Source: JAGPUQ01 sp036677085
GTDB lineage: Bacteria > Pseudomonadota > Gammaproteobacteria > Pseudomonadales > Porticoccaceae
Assembly (NCBI GenBank): GCA_036677085.1
Contig: JAKFFI010000022.1
Location: forward strand, 62,001-126,000
DNA length: 64,000 nt
Reading direction: 5' to 3'
Part shown: positions 1-8,789 of the stretch, piece after piece
Numbering within the stretch: the first letter of the stretch is position 1
Layout: each line of letters starts with the position of its first letter
Translations under genes and position numbers: made by a program
The notes under the pieces: model-generated
What the model saw: only the letters and a program-made list of their open reading frames with translations
Told to the model about the DNA's origin: nothing
Databases searched by the model: none

Positions 1-2
1 GC

Positions 3-1889
3 CGACCGCTGTGGATGGCCTGCGCGCGGCCGCTCGCGGTCGGCCAGCTGGTGTTTGTGACCATCAGTTTCGGCTGTCTGGCGGCGGCGTTTCTGGGCGA
101 TGACTTCAGCGTGCGTTATGTGGCCCAGAACGGTAACAGCCTGTTGCCCGTCTATTACAAATTCAGCGCCGTGTGGGGCGCCCACGAGGGCTCCCTGCTG
201 TTGTGGGTGCTGGTGCTGGCGGGCTGGACCGCCGCGGTGGCGGTATTCAGCCGGGAGCTGCCGCCCGTGCTGGTGGCGCGGGTGCTCGCGGTGATGGGCC
301 TGATCGCGGTGGGTTTTCACCTGTTCCTGTTGCTCACCTCCAATCCCTTCGAGCGCGTGCTACCCCTCGCGCCCGCGGAGGGCCGCGATCTCAACCCGCT
401 GTTGCAGGATTTCGGGCTCATCGTGCATCCGCCGCTGCTGTACATGGGCTATGTGGGGCTGTCGGTACCCTTTGCCTTCGCCATTGCGGCGCTGCTGGGG
501 GGGCGCATGGACGTGGCCTGGACGCGCTGGACCCGGCCCTGGACCAACACCGCCTGGGCGTTTCTGACCCTGGGCATCACGCTGGGCAGCTGGTGGGCCT
601 ACTACGAGCTGGGGTGGGGCGGCTGGTGGTTCTGGGATCCGGTGGAAAACGCGTCCTTCATGCCCTGGCTGATCGCCACGGCGCTGGTTCACTCGCTCGC
701 GGTGACGGAAAAACGCGGACTGTTTCGGGGCTGGACCCTGCTGCTCGCGATCTTCGCGTTCGGGCTCAGCCTGCTGGGGACGTTTCTGGTGCGCTCCGGG
801 GTGCTGACCTCGGTCCACGCCTTTGCCAGCGATCCCACCCGCGGCGTGTTCGTGCTGGCGTTTCTGGGCGTGGTGATCGGCGGCTCGCTGCTGCTCTACG
901 GCCTGCGGGCGCCCGCGCTGCGGGTGCCGGCGAGCTTCGGCTGGCGCTCGCGGGAGGCGTTCGTGCTGGCCAACAACGGTCTGCTGGCGGTCATTACGGC
1001 GGTCATTCTGCTGGGCACCCTGTACCCGCTGGTCGCCGATGTGATGGGCTGGGGCAAGATCTCCGTGGGGCCGCCGTATTTCAACAGCTTTTTTGCACCC
1101 CTCGCGCTGGTGTTGGCATTGTTGATGGGCATCGGCGCTCTGGTGCAGTGGAAGGACAGCGCACCGGCGCCGATGGCACGCGCCGCCGGTCTGGGCGCAC
1201 TGGTGGCGGTGCCCGCGGCCGGACTGCTGCCCTGGCTCTGGGGTTCCTGGCAGTGGGGCGCGGCGATGGCGCTGGGAACCGCCGCCTGGGTCGCCGCCCT
1301 GACCGTCCGGGATCTGTGGCGCAAAAGTGCGTTCGCCCCGGATCGCTGGCAGGGTCTGCGGCGCTTGCGCGGCGGCTACTGGGGCATGGTCTGCGCCCAT
1401 CTCGGCGTTGCCGTGGCCATTGCTGGGGCCGGCGTCACCGCCAGCTACAGCGCCCACCACGAAGCGCGGATGCAGCCCGGCGATGCGCTTGTCGTCGCGG
1501 ATTATGAATTTCATTTCGCCGGCGTTACCGAACGGGCCGGACCCAACTACCACGCGCAGATCGGTGCTTTCGATGTGCACCGCGACGGCCGCCTGGTGGC
1601 GCATCTGGAACCCGAAAAGCGCCGCTATCAGGGTGGGCAGGTGATGACCGAGGCGGGCATCGATGGCCGTCTCGACCGCGACCTCTATGTGGTGCTGGGC
1701 GAATCCCTGGACGACACCGCCTGGGCGGTGCGGCTGCATGTGAAGCCGCTGGTGCGCTGGCTCTGGCTGGGAGGCGTGCTGATCGCGCTCGGTGCCGTGA
1801 TCGCCGTCGGCGACCGGCGCTATCGTCGGTCGGCATCGGTGCGTACAGAGGTGCGGACAGAGGTGCCCGCGAACGCGGTCGGACGTTGA
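3..1889 (+). CDS. ccmF: Cytochrome c maturation heme lyase subunit CcmF (5' end outside window)
   Basis: CcmF is the large inner-membrane subunit of the system-I heme lyase that, with CcmH/CcmI, attaches heme from holo-CcmE to apocytochrome c. The reading frame is already open at the window edge. Compared with E. coli CcmF, roughly the first 35-40 residues lie upstream, so the ATG at position 15 is internal. The visible protein shows the WGAHEGSLLLW segment and the tryptophan-rich heme-handling motif (GWGGWWFWDPVENASFMPW), many membrane helices, and a periplasmic C-terminal part followed by a last helix. The stop lies 3 bp before ccmG. This is the first gene of a ccmF-ccmG-ccmH-ccmI run with overlapping or near-overlapping junctions. 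The assignment is secure; only the 5' truncation is unresolved. Confidence 0.96.
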   Translation, partial: RPLWMACARPLAVGQLVFVTISFGCLAAAFLGDDFSVRYVAQNGNSLLPVYYKFSAVWGAHEGSLLLWVLVLAGWTAAVAVFSRELPPVLVARVLAVMGLIAVGFHLFLLLTSNPFERVLPLAPAEGRDLNPLLQDFGLIVHPPLLYMGYVGLSVPFAFAIAALLGGRMDVAWTRWTRPWTNTAWAFLTLGITLGSWWAYYELGWGGWWFWDPVENASFMPWLIATALVHSLAVTEKRGLFRGWTLLLAIFAFGLSLLGTFLVRSGVLTSVHAFASDPTRGVFVLAFLGVVIGGSLLLYGLRAPALRVPASFGWRSREAFVLANNGLLAVITAVILLGTLYPLVADVMGWGKISVGPPYFNSFFAPLALVLALLMGIGALVQWKDSAPAPMARAAGLGALVAVPAAGLLPWLWGSWQWGAAMALGTAAWVAALTVRDLWRKSAFAPDRWQGLRRLRGGYWGMVCAHLGVAVAIAGAGVTASYSAHHEARMQPGDALVVADYEFHFAGVTERAGPNYHAQIGAFDVHRDGRLVAHLEPEKRRYQGGQVMTEAGIDGRLDRDLYVVLGESLDDTAWAVRLHVKPLVRWLWLGGVLIALGAVIAVGDRRYRRSASVRTEVRTEVPANAVGR

Positions 1890-1892
1890 GCC

Positions 1893-2420
1893 ATGGCGCG
1901 AATCAAGCTGTTTGTACCCCTGTTCATCTTTGTGGCGCTGGCGGCGCTGCTGTATTTCGGGCTCGGCCGCGATCCCCGGGAATTGCCGTCCGCGCTGGTG
2001 GGTCGGCCCGTGCCGGCCTTCGCACTGCCGTCGTTGCGCGATGGCAAGCCGCTGGATGCGACGCTGTTTCGCGGCGGTCCCCGCCTGCTCAATGTCTGGG
2101 GAACCTGGTGCGGCGCCTGTCGCGACGAACATCCCTTCCTGATCCGGCTGGCGGGTATGGGTGTGCCCATCGTCGGCCTGGATTACAAGGATGATCCGGT
2201 GGCCGCCCGCCGCTGGCTGGTGGACATGGGCGATCCGTACCAGGAAGTGATTGCCGATCAAGACGGTCGGTTGAGTCTGGACCTGGGCGTCTATGGCGCG
2301 CCGGAAACCTATGTGGTGGATGGGGCAGGCATCATCCGCTATCGCCACGTCGGGGTATTGAACGAACAGGTGTGGCGCGAACGCATGGAACCCGTGTATC
2401 GCGAGTGGGAAGCCCGATGA
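1893..2420 (+). CDS. ccmG: Thiol:disulfide interchange protein CcmG/DsbE
   Basis: A membrane-anchored periplasmic thioredoxin-like protein of 175 aa that reduces apocytochrome (or CcmH) cysteines before heme ligation. An N-terminal helix (about residues 5-24) anchors a thioredoxin fold. The active site is WCGAC (Cys73 and Cys76) in the segment NVWGTWCGAC. The GVYGAPETYVVD segment, with the cis-proline typical of the family, is present near residue 140. E. coli-type CcmG usually has WCPTC, so the dipeptide between the cysteines is unusual. The gene starts 3 bp after ccmF and its stop overlaps the ccmH start (ATGA at 2417-2420), implying translational coupling. The CcmG assignment rests on fold, length and operon position. 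Confidence 0.94.
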   Translation: MARIKLFVPLFIFVALAALLYFGLGRDPRELPSALVGRPVPAFALPSLRDGKPLDATLFRGGPRLLNVWGTWCGACRDEHPFLIRLAGMGVPIVGLDYKDDPVAARRWLVDMGDPYQEVIADQDGRLSLDLGVYGAPETYVVDGAGIIRYRHVGVLNEQVWRERMEPVYREWEAR

Positions 2421-2950
2421 AGGTGTTCCGTAAGACCGGGGCTCGACGGGGGCGGATGTCCCTGAGCGCGATGTGGCGGGTTTTCCCGGTGGCGCTGGGG
2501 CTGTGGTGGTCGCCTGGCGCAGCGGCGATCGCGGGCCAAGACTTCGCCGGTGCGGCGGAGCAGGAGCGTTACCGGGTGTTGATCGAGGAGCTGCGCTGCC
2601 CGCAGTGCCAGAACCAGAATCTCGCCGCGTCGGATGCGCCTGTCGCCGCGGATCTGCGCAAGGAGGTGCTGCGGCTGATGCGGGAGGGCAGGAGCGATAC
2701 CGAGATCATCGATTTTCTGGTGGATCGCTATGGCGATTTCGTGCTCTACCGTCCGCGCTGGCAATCCGCAACCTACCTGCTCTGGCTGGGGCCGGGTGCA
2801 TTGCTCGTCGTGGCAGGACTCACGGTAGTCCTGGTCGTGAGTCGGCAGCGCCGCGCGCATCCCACGGCGGGACTGGATGAGGCGGCGCGGGAGACCCTGA
2901 CGCGATTGCTGGACGAAACCGGCGACAACCGCCTGGATGACCGTCGATGA
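2417..2950 (+). CDS. ccmH: Cytochrome c maturation protein CcmH (CcmL-type thioredox subunit)
   Basis: The protein supplies the LRCxxC thiol pair of the heme lyase complex and handles the apocytochrome CXXCH motif in the periplasm. I chose the ATG at 2417 because it overlaps the ccmG stop in an ATGA junction and leaves a signal-like hydrophobic stretch (about residues 18-38). The motif LRCPQCQNQ has Cys61 and Cys64, followed by the typical helical bundle with RYGDFVLYRP. A C-terminal membrane helix lies near residues 118-140, and the total is 177 aa. This is the short CcmH with CcmI encoded separately, unlike the fused E. coli CcmH. The next gene again begins inside the stop codon (ATGA, 2947-2950). 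Confidence 0.94.
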   Translation: MKVFRKTGARRGRMSLSAMWRVFPVALGLWWSPGAAAIAGQDFAGAAEQERYRVLIEELRCPQCQNQNLAASDAPVAADLRKEVLRLMREGRSDTEIIDFLVDRYGDFVLYRPRWQSATYLLWLGPGALLVVAGLTVVLVVSRQRRAHPTAGLDEAARETLTRLLDETGDNRLDDRR

Positions 2951-4185
2951 GCTGGCTGGGGTTTGGTGGCCTGCTCGTCGTGGCGCTGCTGTTTGTCGCC
3001 CTGCCTCTGTGGCGACGCGCGCCGCGACAGCCTGCGGCCGAGCCGGGTGCCGCGAGCAATGTCGCGGCCTTTCGCGCACGGCGGCAGGAGCTCGACGAAC
3101 AGCGGGAACGGGGCGAGATGGACGCCGCGCGTCACCGCGAACTGCTGGCCGAGGCGGAACTGCTGTTGGTCGCCGATGCGGGGATCGATGCCGGAGCCGG
3201 CGCGGTCCCGCAGCGCAGTGGTGGCGCCTGGCTGCTGGCGCTGTCCGGTGCGGTGGTGGTCGGTCTGGCGTGGGCGGGCTATGCCCGACTGGGGGCGGCG
3301 CCGGATCTGGCGCTGCGCGCGCTGCTGGCGCAGGACAGTGGCACGTCGTCGGCGGAGCTGGCGACACACCTCAGGGCACGGTTGGTACAGCGTCCGGACA
3401 ACACCCACTACCGACTTTTTCTGGCCCGGCTGGAGCTGGAAGCCGGTCATCTGGATGACGCGCTCAGGGCGTATCGGGAACTATTGAAGCGCGAACCCGA
3501 TGCCACTCAGGTACGGGCCGAATACGCGCAGGCGCTGTTTTTGGCGGCGGGTAACAAAATTACCGATAGCGTGCGTACCGAAGCCGAACAGGTGTTGGCC
3601 CAGGATCCCGGCAATCCCACTGCCCTGGGGTTGCGTGGCATCAGCGCGTTTCAGGCCGGCGATTACCACAGTGCCATCGCTGCCTGGAATGCCGTCATCG
3701 CCGCAGCTCCCGCCAGCGCCGAAGCGGATGCCGTGCGTGCCGCCATCGCCGCCGCGCGCGCCCGGCTTGGCGAAGCGCCGCCGCCCCCATTGGTGCGGGT
3801 TGCGGTGAGGCTGGGTCCCGGTGTCGATGTCGGTGCCGGCATTGCTCCCGACACACCGGTGTTCGTGTTTGTGCGCGAGTGGCAGGGGCCGCCTATGCCG
3901 GTGGCGGCGCGGCGGTTGCGGTTCGCAGATCTGCCGGTCACGCTGGAATTCGACGACAGCACAGCGCTGACGCCGGCGCGTCCGCTGTCGTCGATCGGCA
4001 CCATCGAGGTCGTCGCGCGCCTGGCCTTGGGTGGGACACCCACACCCAGCCCCGGCGATATCGAAGGACGCGCGGGGCCGTTCGACCGCAGTACCCAAGT
4101 GATCGGAGCCGATCTGGTCATCGATCGGGTGGTCGGCGCGGCCGCAACGTCAGCGCCGGATTCGGCTCCGTCCCCGCCGCCATGA
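2947..4185 (+). CDS. ccmI: Cytochrome c maturation TPR protein CcmI
   Basis: CcmI is the apocytochrome c chaperone that presents the substrate C-terminus to the CcmF/CcmH lyase. The 412-aa protein has two N-terminal membrane helices (about residues 4-22 and 95-115) separated by a charged loop. A TPR-like helical repeat domain (about 140-275; LFLARLELEAGHLDDALRAYREL and following) comes next, then a C-terminal periplasmic beta-rich domain with the VFVFVRE and PLPV-like segments of bipartite CcmI proteins. The start overlaps the ccmH stop. It is the last gene of the ccm operon; about 100 bp without obvious features separate it from the next gene. Confidence 0.92.
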   Translation: MSWLGFGGLLVVALLFVALPLWRRAPRQPAAEPGAASNVAAFRARRQELDEQRERGEMDAARHRELLAEAELLLVADAGIDAGAGAVPQRSGGAWLLALSGAVVVGLAWAGYARLGAAPDLALRALLAQDSGTSSAELATHLRARLVQRPDNTHYRLFLARLELEAGHLDDALRAYRELLKREPDATQVRAEYAQALFLAAGNKITDSVRTEAEQVLAQDPGNPTALGLRGISAFQAGDYHSAIAAWNAVIAAAPASAEADAVRAAIAAARARLGEAPPPPLVRVAVRLGPGVDVGAGIAPDTPVFVFVREWQGPPMPVAARRLRFADLPVTLEFDDSTALTPARPLSSIGTIEVVARLALGGTPTPSPGDIEGRAGPFDRSTQVIGADLVIDRVVGAAATSAPDSAPSPPP

Positions 4186-4283
4186 GTCCGCAACTCTTAA
4201 CCCGCAAGCCTGAACCTGAAACCCTGATCGGCGGTGCAATCCGGTAAAATCCGCCGCCCGCGCCGTCCACTCACGAGCTGCCC

Positions 4284-5069
4284 ATGGCCAGTACCCGTCC
4301 GGAAAGTCGCGAGGCATACCAACACCAGCATGCCCCCGAGAAGATCGCAGAGCGTCTCGAAAGCGGACCCGAGTCCGTTTATCTGAAAGATTTCGTCTAC
4401 GGTGCCATCGACGGCGCGGTAACCACTTTTGCCGTGGTGGCGGGGGTTGCGGGTGCGGGTCTGGCGCCGGGAATCATCATCATCATGGGCTTTGCCAATC
4501 TGCTGGCTGACGGATTCAGCATGGCGGTCAGCAATTTTTTGGGTACGCGCGCCGAAAACCAGTATCGCGATCAGGCCCGGCGGCGCGAGCTGGACGAGGT
4601 CAACAAGTGGCCCGAGGGCGAGCGCGAAGAAGTCAGACAGATCTATGCGCGCAAGGGCTTCGAAGGCCCATTGCTGGATGAGGTCGTGCGCGTGCTCACC
4701 AGCGACAAGGAGCGCTGGGTCGACGTGATGCTCCAGGAAGAACACGGCATGACCCTGAGCGCGCACGACGCGGCCCGCGCCGGTCTGGCGACCTTCTGCG
4801 CGTTCTTGCTGGTAGGGCTGGTTCCGCTGCTGCCCTATCTACTGGACTGGTGCGGACAGCGTCAGTGGTGCGGGATAGAGGCGATCCCAAGTCCCTTTCT
4901 CTGGAGTTCGGTGCTGACCAGCGTGGCCTTTTTCTGGGTGGGCGCGCTCAAGGGCCGCTTCGTCAATCAATCCTGGCTGTTGTCCGGGGGAGAAACCCTG
5001 GGTATCGGCGGGATCGCGGCGGCGATGGCCTATGGCGCGGGTGTATTGTTGAAGGGGCTCGTGGACTGA
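4284..5069 (+). CDS. VIT1/CCC1 family membrane protein (putative Fe/Mn transporter)
   Basis: A 261-aa integral membrane protein of the VIT1/CCC1 family, whose characterised members (plant and yeast vacuolar Fe2+/Mn2+ transporters) move divalent metals by proton antiport. The conserved entry segment LKDFVYGAIDGAVTTFAVVAGVAGAGL is at about residues 35-60, followed by GFANLLADGFSMAVSNFLGTRAE. A long soluble charged stretch (about 95-155), which in the family is the cytosolic metal-binding helix pair, precedes three more membrane helices. A TAAAAT box at 4245-4250 could be a -10, but no convincing -35 accompanies it. Substrate and direction of transport cannot be read from the sequence. The neighbouring ccm operon suggests, but does not show, a link to iron. 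Confidence 0.85.
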   Translation: MASTRPESREAYQHQHAPEKIAERLESGPESVYLKDFVYGAIDGAVTTFAVVAGVAGAGLAPGIIIIMGFANLLADGFSMAVSNFLGTRAENQYRDQARRRELDEVNKWPEGEREEVRQIYARKGFEGPLLDEVVRVLTSDKERWVDVMLQEEHGMTLSAHDAARAGLATFCAFLLVGLVPLLPYLLDWCGQRQWCGIEAIPSPFLWSSVLTSVAFFWVGALKGRFVNQSWLLSGGETLGIGGIAAAMAYGAGVLLKGLVD

Positions 5070-5206
5070 CAGCAACCACGGTCAGCGTGACTTCGGAGTC
5101 AGGCATCGCCATTGTCCGCTCGCGCGCCGGCTTCTAAGGTTGGCACCCCGCCGGACTTTCAGCGCCGGACGGGTTCGTAAGCAATGGCTTTCCGGATGAA
5201 TCCGTC

Positions 5207-6370
5207 ATGAATTTTGATATCTCCGAAGAACAAAAAATGATTTACGGCTATGGCGCGGAGCTCGCCAGAACCTATGATCGCGCCTACTGGATGGAACACG
5301 CGCGCGCCCACCGCTTTCCCGAGGCGATGTACCAGCAGATTGCCGCCGACGGCTTTCTCGGCACCATGGTGCCGGAAGAATACGGTGGCTCCGGGCTCGG
5401 CATGACCGAGATGCTGCTGTTTCAGGAAGGCCTGGCCAACCAGGGCATTCCGCTCCTGAGCCTGGTGATCGGCGCCACCATGTCCATGGGGCCGCTGGCC
5501 GAGCATGGCACCGAAGCGCAAAAACAGCGGTTTCTGCCCGCTGCCTGCAAGGGCGAGATCCGTTTCTGTTTCGCCATCACCGAGCCGGACGCCGGCACCA
5601 ACACCATCCGTATTTCGACCCTGGCCAAACCCCAGGCCAATGGGCGGTTCAGCCTGTCGGGCCGCAAGACCTATATCACTGACGCGGGTGAGTCCGATTT
5701 TGCGCTGGTGGTGGCGCGCACCACCGCCCACACCGAAGTCAAACGCAAGACCGACGGCTTCACGCTGTTTCTGGTCGACCTCAAGGCGAAGGGCATTGAA
5801 ATGCACCCGATCCCGGTGAGCGTGCCACTGCCGGAAGTACAGTATCAGGTGTATTTCGACGACGTCGATCTCGGCCCCGACGACGTCCTGGGCGAAGTCG
5901 GCAAGGGTTTCAACATCCTGTTCGAATCCCTCAATCCCGAGCGTATCCTGGGTGGCGCAATCTGCTCCGGCGTGGGCCGTTATGCACTCGAAAAAGCCGT
6001 CGCCTACGCCTGCGAGCGCACGGTGTTCAATGGCCCCATCGGTGCCTATCAGGCCCTGCAACACCCACTCGCCAAAGCCAAGACCGAAATCGAGCTGGCC
6101 TCCCTGATGGCGCGCAAGGCCGCCTGGCTGTTCGATCAGGGCCTGCCCTGCGGCGCCGAGGCCAACATGGCCAAGCTGGCGGCCTCCCAGGCCGGCGTCA
6201 ATGCCGTGGATGCGTCCTTGCAATGTTTCGGCGGCAACGGCTTCACGCAGGAATACGGCATTTTCGATCTGTACCCGCTGGTGCGTCTCACCAAGACCGC
6301 ACCCGTCAATAACGAGATGATCCTGAACTACATTGCCGAGCATGTGCTCGGTCTGCCGCGATCCTATTGA
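5207..6370 (+). CDS. Acyl-CoA dehydrogenase family protein, paralogue 1 of 4
   Basis: An FAD-dependent acyl-CoA dehydrogenase of 387 aa that would introduce an alpha-beta double bond into an acyl-CoA ester. An N-terminal helical domain comes first, then a middle beta domain with the flavin-contact motif FAITEPDAGTNT (residues 122-133), then a C-terminal helical domain with FGGNGFTQEYG near 341-351. At the usual catalytic base of short/medium-chain enzymes (the E of YEGT) this protein has Pro366 (TAPVNNE). A glutamate, E245 in LNPERI, sits where isovaleryl-CoA and long-chain dehydrogenases carry their base, so it probably remains catalytic. It is the first of four same-length genes separated by 24-40 bp. 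The start has no clear Shine-Dalgarno sequence. Substrate unknown. Confidence 0.9.
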   Translation: MNFDISEEQKMIYGYGAELARTYDRAYWMEHARAHRFPEAMYQQIAADGFLGTMVPEEYGGSGLGMTEMLLFQEGLANQGIPLLSLVIGATMSMGPLAEHGTEAQKQRFLPAACKGEIRFCFAITEPDAGTNTIRISTLAKPQANGRFSLSGRKTYITDAGESDFALVVARTTAHTEVKRKTDGFTLFLVDLKAKGIEMHPIPVSVPLPEVQYQVYFDDVDLGPDDVLGEVGKGFNILFESLNPERILGGAICSGVGRYALEKAVAYACERTVFNGPIGAYQALQHPLAKAKTEIELASLMARKAAWLFDQGLPCGAEANMAKLAASQAGVNAVDASLQCFGGNGFTQEYGIFDLYPLVRLTKTAPVNNEMILNYIAEHVLGLPRSY

Positions 6371-6397
6371 TCGCCCACCAGCACCGGAGACGGCGTC

Positions 6398-7561
6398 ATG
6401 GATTTCATGCTTTCCGACGAACAGAAAATGATTTTCGAATACGGCCGCAGCCTGGCCGCCGACATCGGCCGCGATTACTGGGTCGAATGCGCCGAAACGG
6501 CCCGCTTCCCGGACAGGATGTATAAAAAGGTCGCGCAGGACGGCTTCGTGGGCGTCATGGTGCCGGAAGCCTACGGCGGCGCCGGACTCGGCATGACCGA
6601 GATGGCGCTGTTCAACGAAAGCCTGGCGGAGCAGGGCATGCCGCTGCTGAGCCTGGTGGTGGGCGCCACCATGGGTCTCAGCCTGATCGCGAGTTTCGGT
6701 ACCGAGGCGCAGAAGAAAAAATACCTGCCGCCCGCCTGTGCCGGCGACACCCGTTTCTGTTTTGCGATCACCGAGCCCGACGCCGGCACCAACTCGATGC
6801 GCATTTCCACCATCGCCAAGCCGCAGCCCGACGGCAGTTTCAAACTCACCGGTCGCAAGGTGTACATCACCGACGCGCAGGAATCCGATTACATGGTGCT
6901 GGTCACCCGCACCACACCGCTCGCCGATGTGAAGCGCAAGACCGATGGTTTCACGCTGTTCATCGTGGACACCAGGGCACCCGGCATCGAGATGCATCCG
7001 ATCCCGGTGAGCGTGAAAATTCCCGAGACGCAATACCAGATTTTCTTCGACGACGTGCATCTGACGCCGGACCAGGTGCTGGGCGAAGTGGATCGCGGTT
7101 TCGACATCCTGTTCCACACCCTGAATCCCGAGCGCATCCTGGTGGGCGCGATCTGCGCCGGTCTCGGGCGTTACGCCCTGGGGCGAGCGGTGGAATACGC
7201 CAACGAGCGCGTCGTCTTCAAGGGTCCCATCGGTGCCTATCAGGCGTTGCAGCATCCGCTCGCGAAAGCCAGGACCGAGATCGAACTCGCCGCGCTGATG
7301 ACCTACAAGGCCGCCTGGCTGTTCGATCAGGGCCAGCCCTGTGGGCCGGAGGCGAACATGGCCAAGCTCGCCGGTTCGGAGGCCTGCATCAAGGCCGTCG
7401 ATGCGTCGCTCCAGTGCTTCGGGGGCAACGGCTTCACCAAGGAATACGGCATTTTCGATCTGTTTCCCGTCGCGCGCTTGATGCGTACCATTCCCTTCAA
7501 CAACGAAATGATCCACAACTACATCGCCGAACATGTGATGGGCCTGCCGCGTTCCTATTGA
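6398..7561 (+). CDS. Acyl-CoA dehydrogenase family protein, paralogue 2 of 4
   Basis: The second 387-aa acyl-CoA dehydrogenase of the tandem run, colinear with its neighbours without gaps. It keeps the FAITEPDAGTNS flavin motif, the LNPERI glutamate at the isovaleryl-CoA dehydrogenase-type base position, and the FGGNGFTKEYGIFDLFP C-terminal motif; RTIPFNNE replaces YEGT. It differs most from the other three in the first 50 residues and at several helix surfaces, which suggests it is not a recent copy. The ATG is preceded by GGAGA (6387-6391), and the gap from the preceding stop is 27 bp. All four genes look cotranscribed. Whether they form homo- or hetero-oligomers is open. Confidence 0.9.
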   Translation: MDFMLSDEQKMIFEYGRSLAADIGRDYWVECAETARFPDRMYKKVAQDGFVGVMVPEAYGGAGLGMTEMALFNESLAEQGMPLLSLVVGATMGLSLIASFGTEAQKKKYLPPACAGDTRFCFAITEPDAGTNSMRISTIAKPQPDGSFKLTGRKVYITDAQESDYMVLVTRTTPLADVKRKTDGFTLFIVDTRAPGIEMHPIPVSVKIPETQYQIFFDDVHLTPDQVLGEVDRGFDILFHTLNPERILVGAICAGLGRYALGRAVEYANERVVFKGPIGAYQALQHPLAKARTEIELAALMTYKAAWLFDQGQPCGPEANMAKLAGSEACIKAVDASLQCFGGNGFTKEYGIFDLFPVARLMRTIPFNNEMIHNYIAEHVMGLPRSY

Positions 7562-7585
7562 ACGCGGTTACTACCGGAGGACCGA

Positions 7586-8749
7586 ATGGATTTTGTACTG
7601 AGCCAGGAACAGACGATGATCTACGAGTACGGCGCGAGTCTCGCGAAGACGTACGACCGTGCCTACTGGATGGAACACGCCGAGCGCCGTGCCTTCCCCG
7701 AGGCGATGTACAAGCAGATCGCGGCCGACGGCTTTGTCGGCACCATGGTGCCCGAGGCGCACGGCGGCGCTGGCCTCGGCATGGTGGAAATGCAGCTGTT
7801 TCTCGAAGGGTTGTCCAACCAGGGCATCCCGCTGTTGAGTCTGGTGGTGGGTGCCACCATGACGCTCAGCATGCTGAGCAACTACGGAACCGACGCGCAG
7901 AAGCACAGGTATCTGCCCGCCGCGTGCAGTGGCGATATCCGCTTCTGCTTCGCCATTACCGAACCCGATGCCGGCACCAACACCATCCGCGCCAGCACCA
8001 TCGCCAAACCCACTGCGGATGGACGCTTCAAACTCAATGGCCGCAAGACCTACATCACCGACGCCAAGGAGTCCGACTATGCCCTGGTGGTGACGCGCAC
8101 CACGCCGCATACCGAGGTCGCGAAAAAGACCGACGGCTTCACGCTGTTCATCGTCGACATGCGCGCCAAGGGCATCGAGATGCATCCGATCCCGATGAGT
8201 ATTCCATTGCCGGAAACCCAGTATCAGGTGTTCTTCGACGATGTCGATCTCGGTCCCGAGGATGTCCTGGGCGAAGTCGGCAAGGGTTTCGGCATACTGT
8301 TCGAATGCCTGAATCCCGAGCGCATCTGCGTCGGCGCCATCGGCTGCGGTCTGGGCCGGTTCGCCATGGAGAAGGCGGTGGCTTACGCCAACGAGCGTGT
8401 GGTGTTCAATGGTCCCATCGGCGCTTACCAGGCGCTCCAGCATCCGCTCGCCAAAGCCAAGACCGAGATCGAACTGGCTTCGCTGATGACCCGCAAGGCC
8501 GCCTGGCTGTTCGATCGGAAGCAGCCCTGTGCTCCGGAGGCCAACATGGCCAAGTACGCAGCCGCGGAAGCGTCCATCCATGCGGTGGATGCATCCCTGC
8601 AATGTTTCGGCGGCAACGGCTTCACCAAGGAATACGGCATTTTTGATATTTACCCGCTGGTGCGTCTGTTCAAGACCGCACCGCTCAACAGCGAGATGGT
8701 GCTCAACTACATCGGCGAACACGTCATGGGGCTGCCGCGCTCCTACTGA
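7586..8749 (+). CDS. Acyl-CoA dehydrogenase family protein, paralogue 3 of 4
   Basis: The third 387-aa paralogue. By eye it is closest to paralogues 1 and 4 (shared TYDRAYWMEHA, FPEAMYKQIAADGFVGTMVPEA and VAYANERVVFNGPIGAYQALQ segments). The flavin motif FAITEPDAGTNT is intact, LNPERI carries the presumed base, and the C-terminal position is Pro in KTAPLNSE. A strong ribosome binding site (GGAGG) precedes the ATG, and the gap from paralogue 2 is 24 bp. The protein ends in MGLPRSY, the same C-terminal tail found in the other three, so the whole reading frame was duplicated. The physiological substrate cannot be told. Confidence 0.9.
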   Translation: MDFVLSQEQTMIYEYGASLAKTYDRAYWMEHAERRAFPEAMYKQIAADGFVGTMVPEAHGGAGLGMVEMQLFLEGLSNQGIPLLSLVVGATMTLSMLSNYGTDAQKHRYLPAACSGDIRFCFAITEPDAGTNTIRASTIAKPTADGRFKLNGRKTYITDAKESDYALVVTRTTPHTEVAKKTDGFTLFIVDMRAKGIEMHPIPMSIPLPETQYQVFFDDVDLGPEDVLGEVGKGFGILFECLNPERICVGAIGCGLGRFAMEKAVAYANERVVFNGPIGAYQALQHPLAKAKTEIELASLMTRKAAWLFDRKQPCAPEANMAKYAAAEASIHAVDASLQCFGGNGFTKEYGIFDIYPLVRLFKTAPLNSEMVLNYIGEHVMGLPRSY

Positions 8750-8789
8750 TCGGACTCGCTATTCAACCATTCGCGCAATCGGAGTTGTC

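Noticed and set aside
360..2348. Open frame of about 660 codons on the - strand opposite ccmF and ccmG
   Set aside because: Antisense to transmembrane and thioredoxin coding sequence with clear homologies.
5159..7534. Long open frame (about 790 codons) on the - strand opposite the acyl-CoA dehydrogenases
   Set aside because: It is antisense to two clear genes, rich in His, Gly and Gln from complementary GC codons, and shows no family motif or ribosome binding site.
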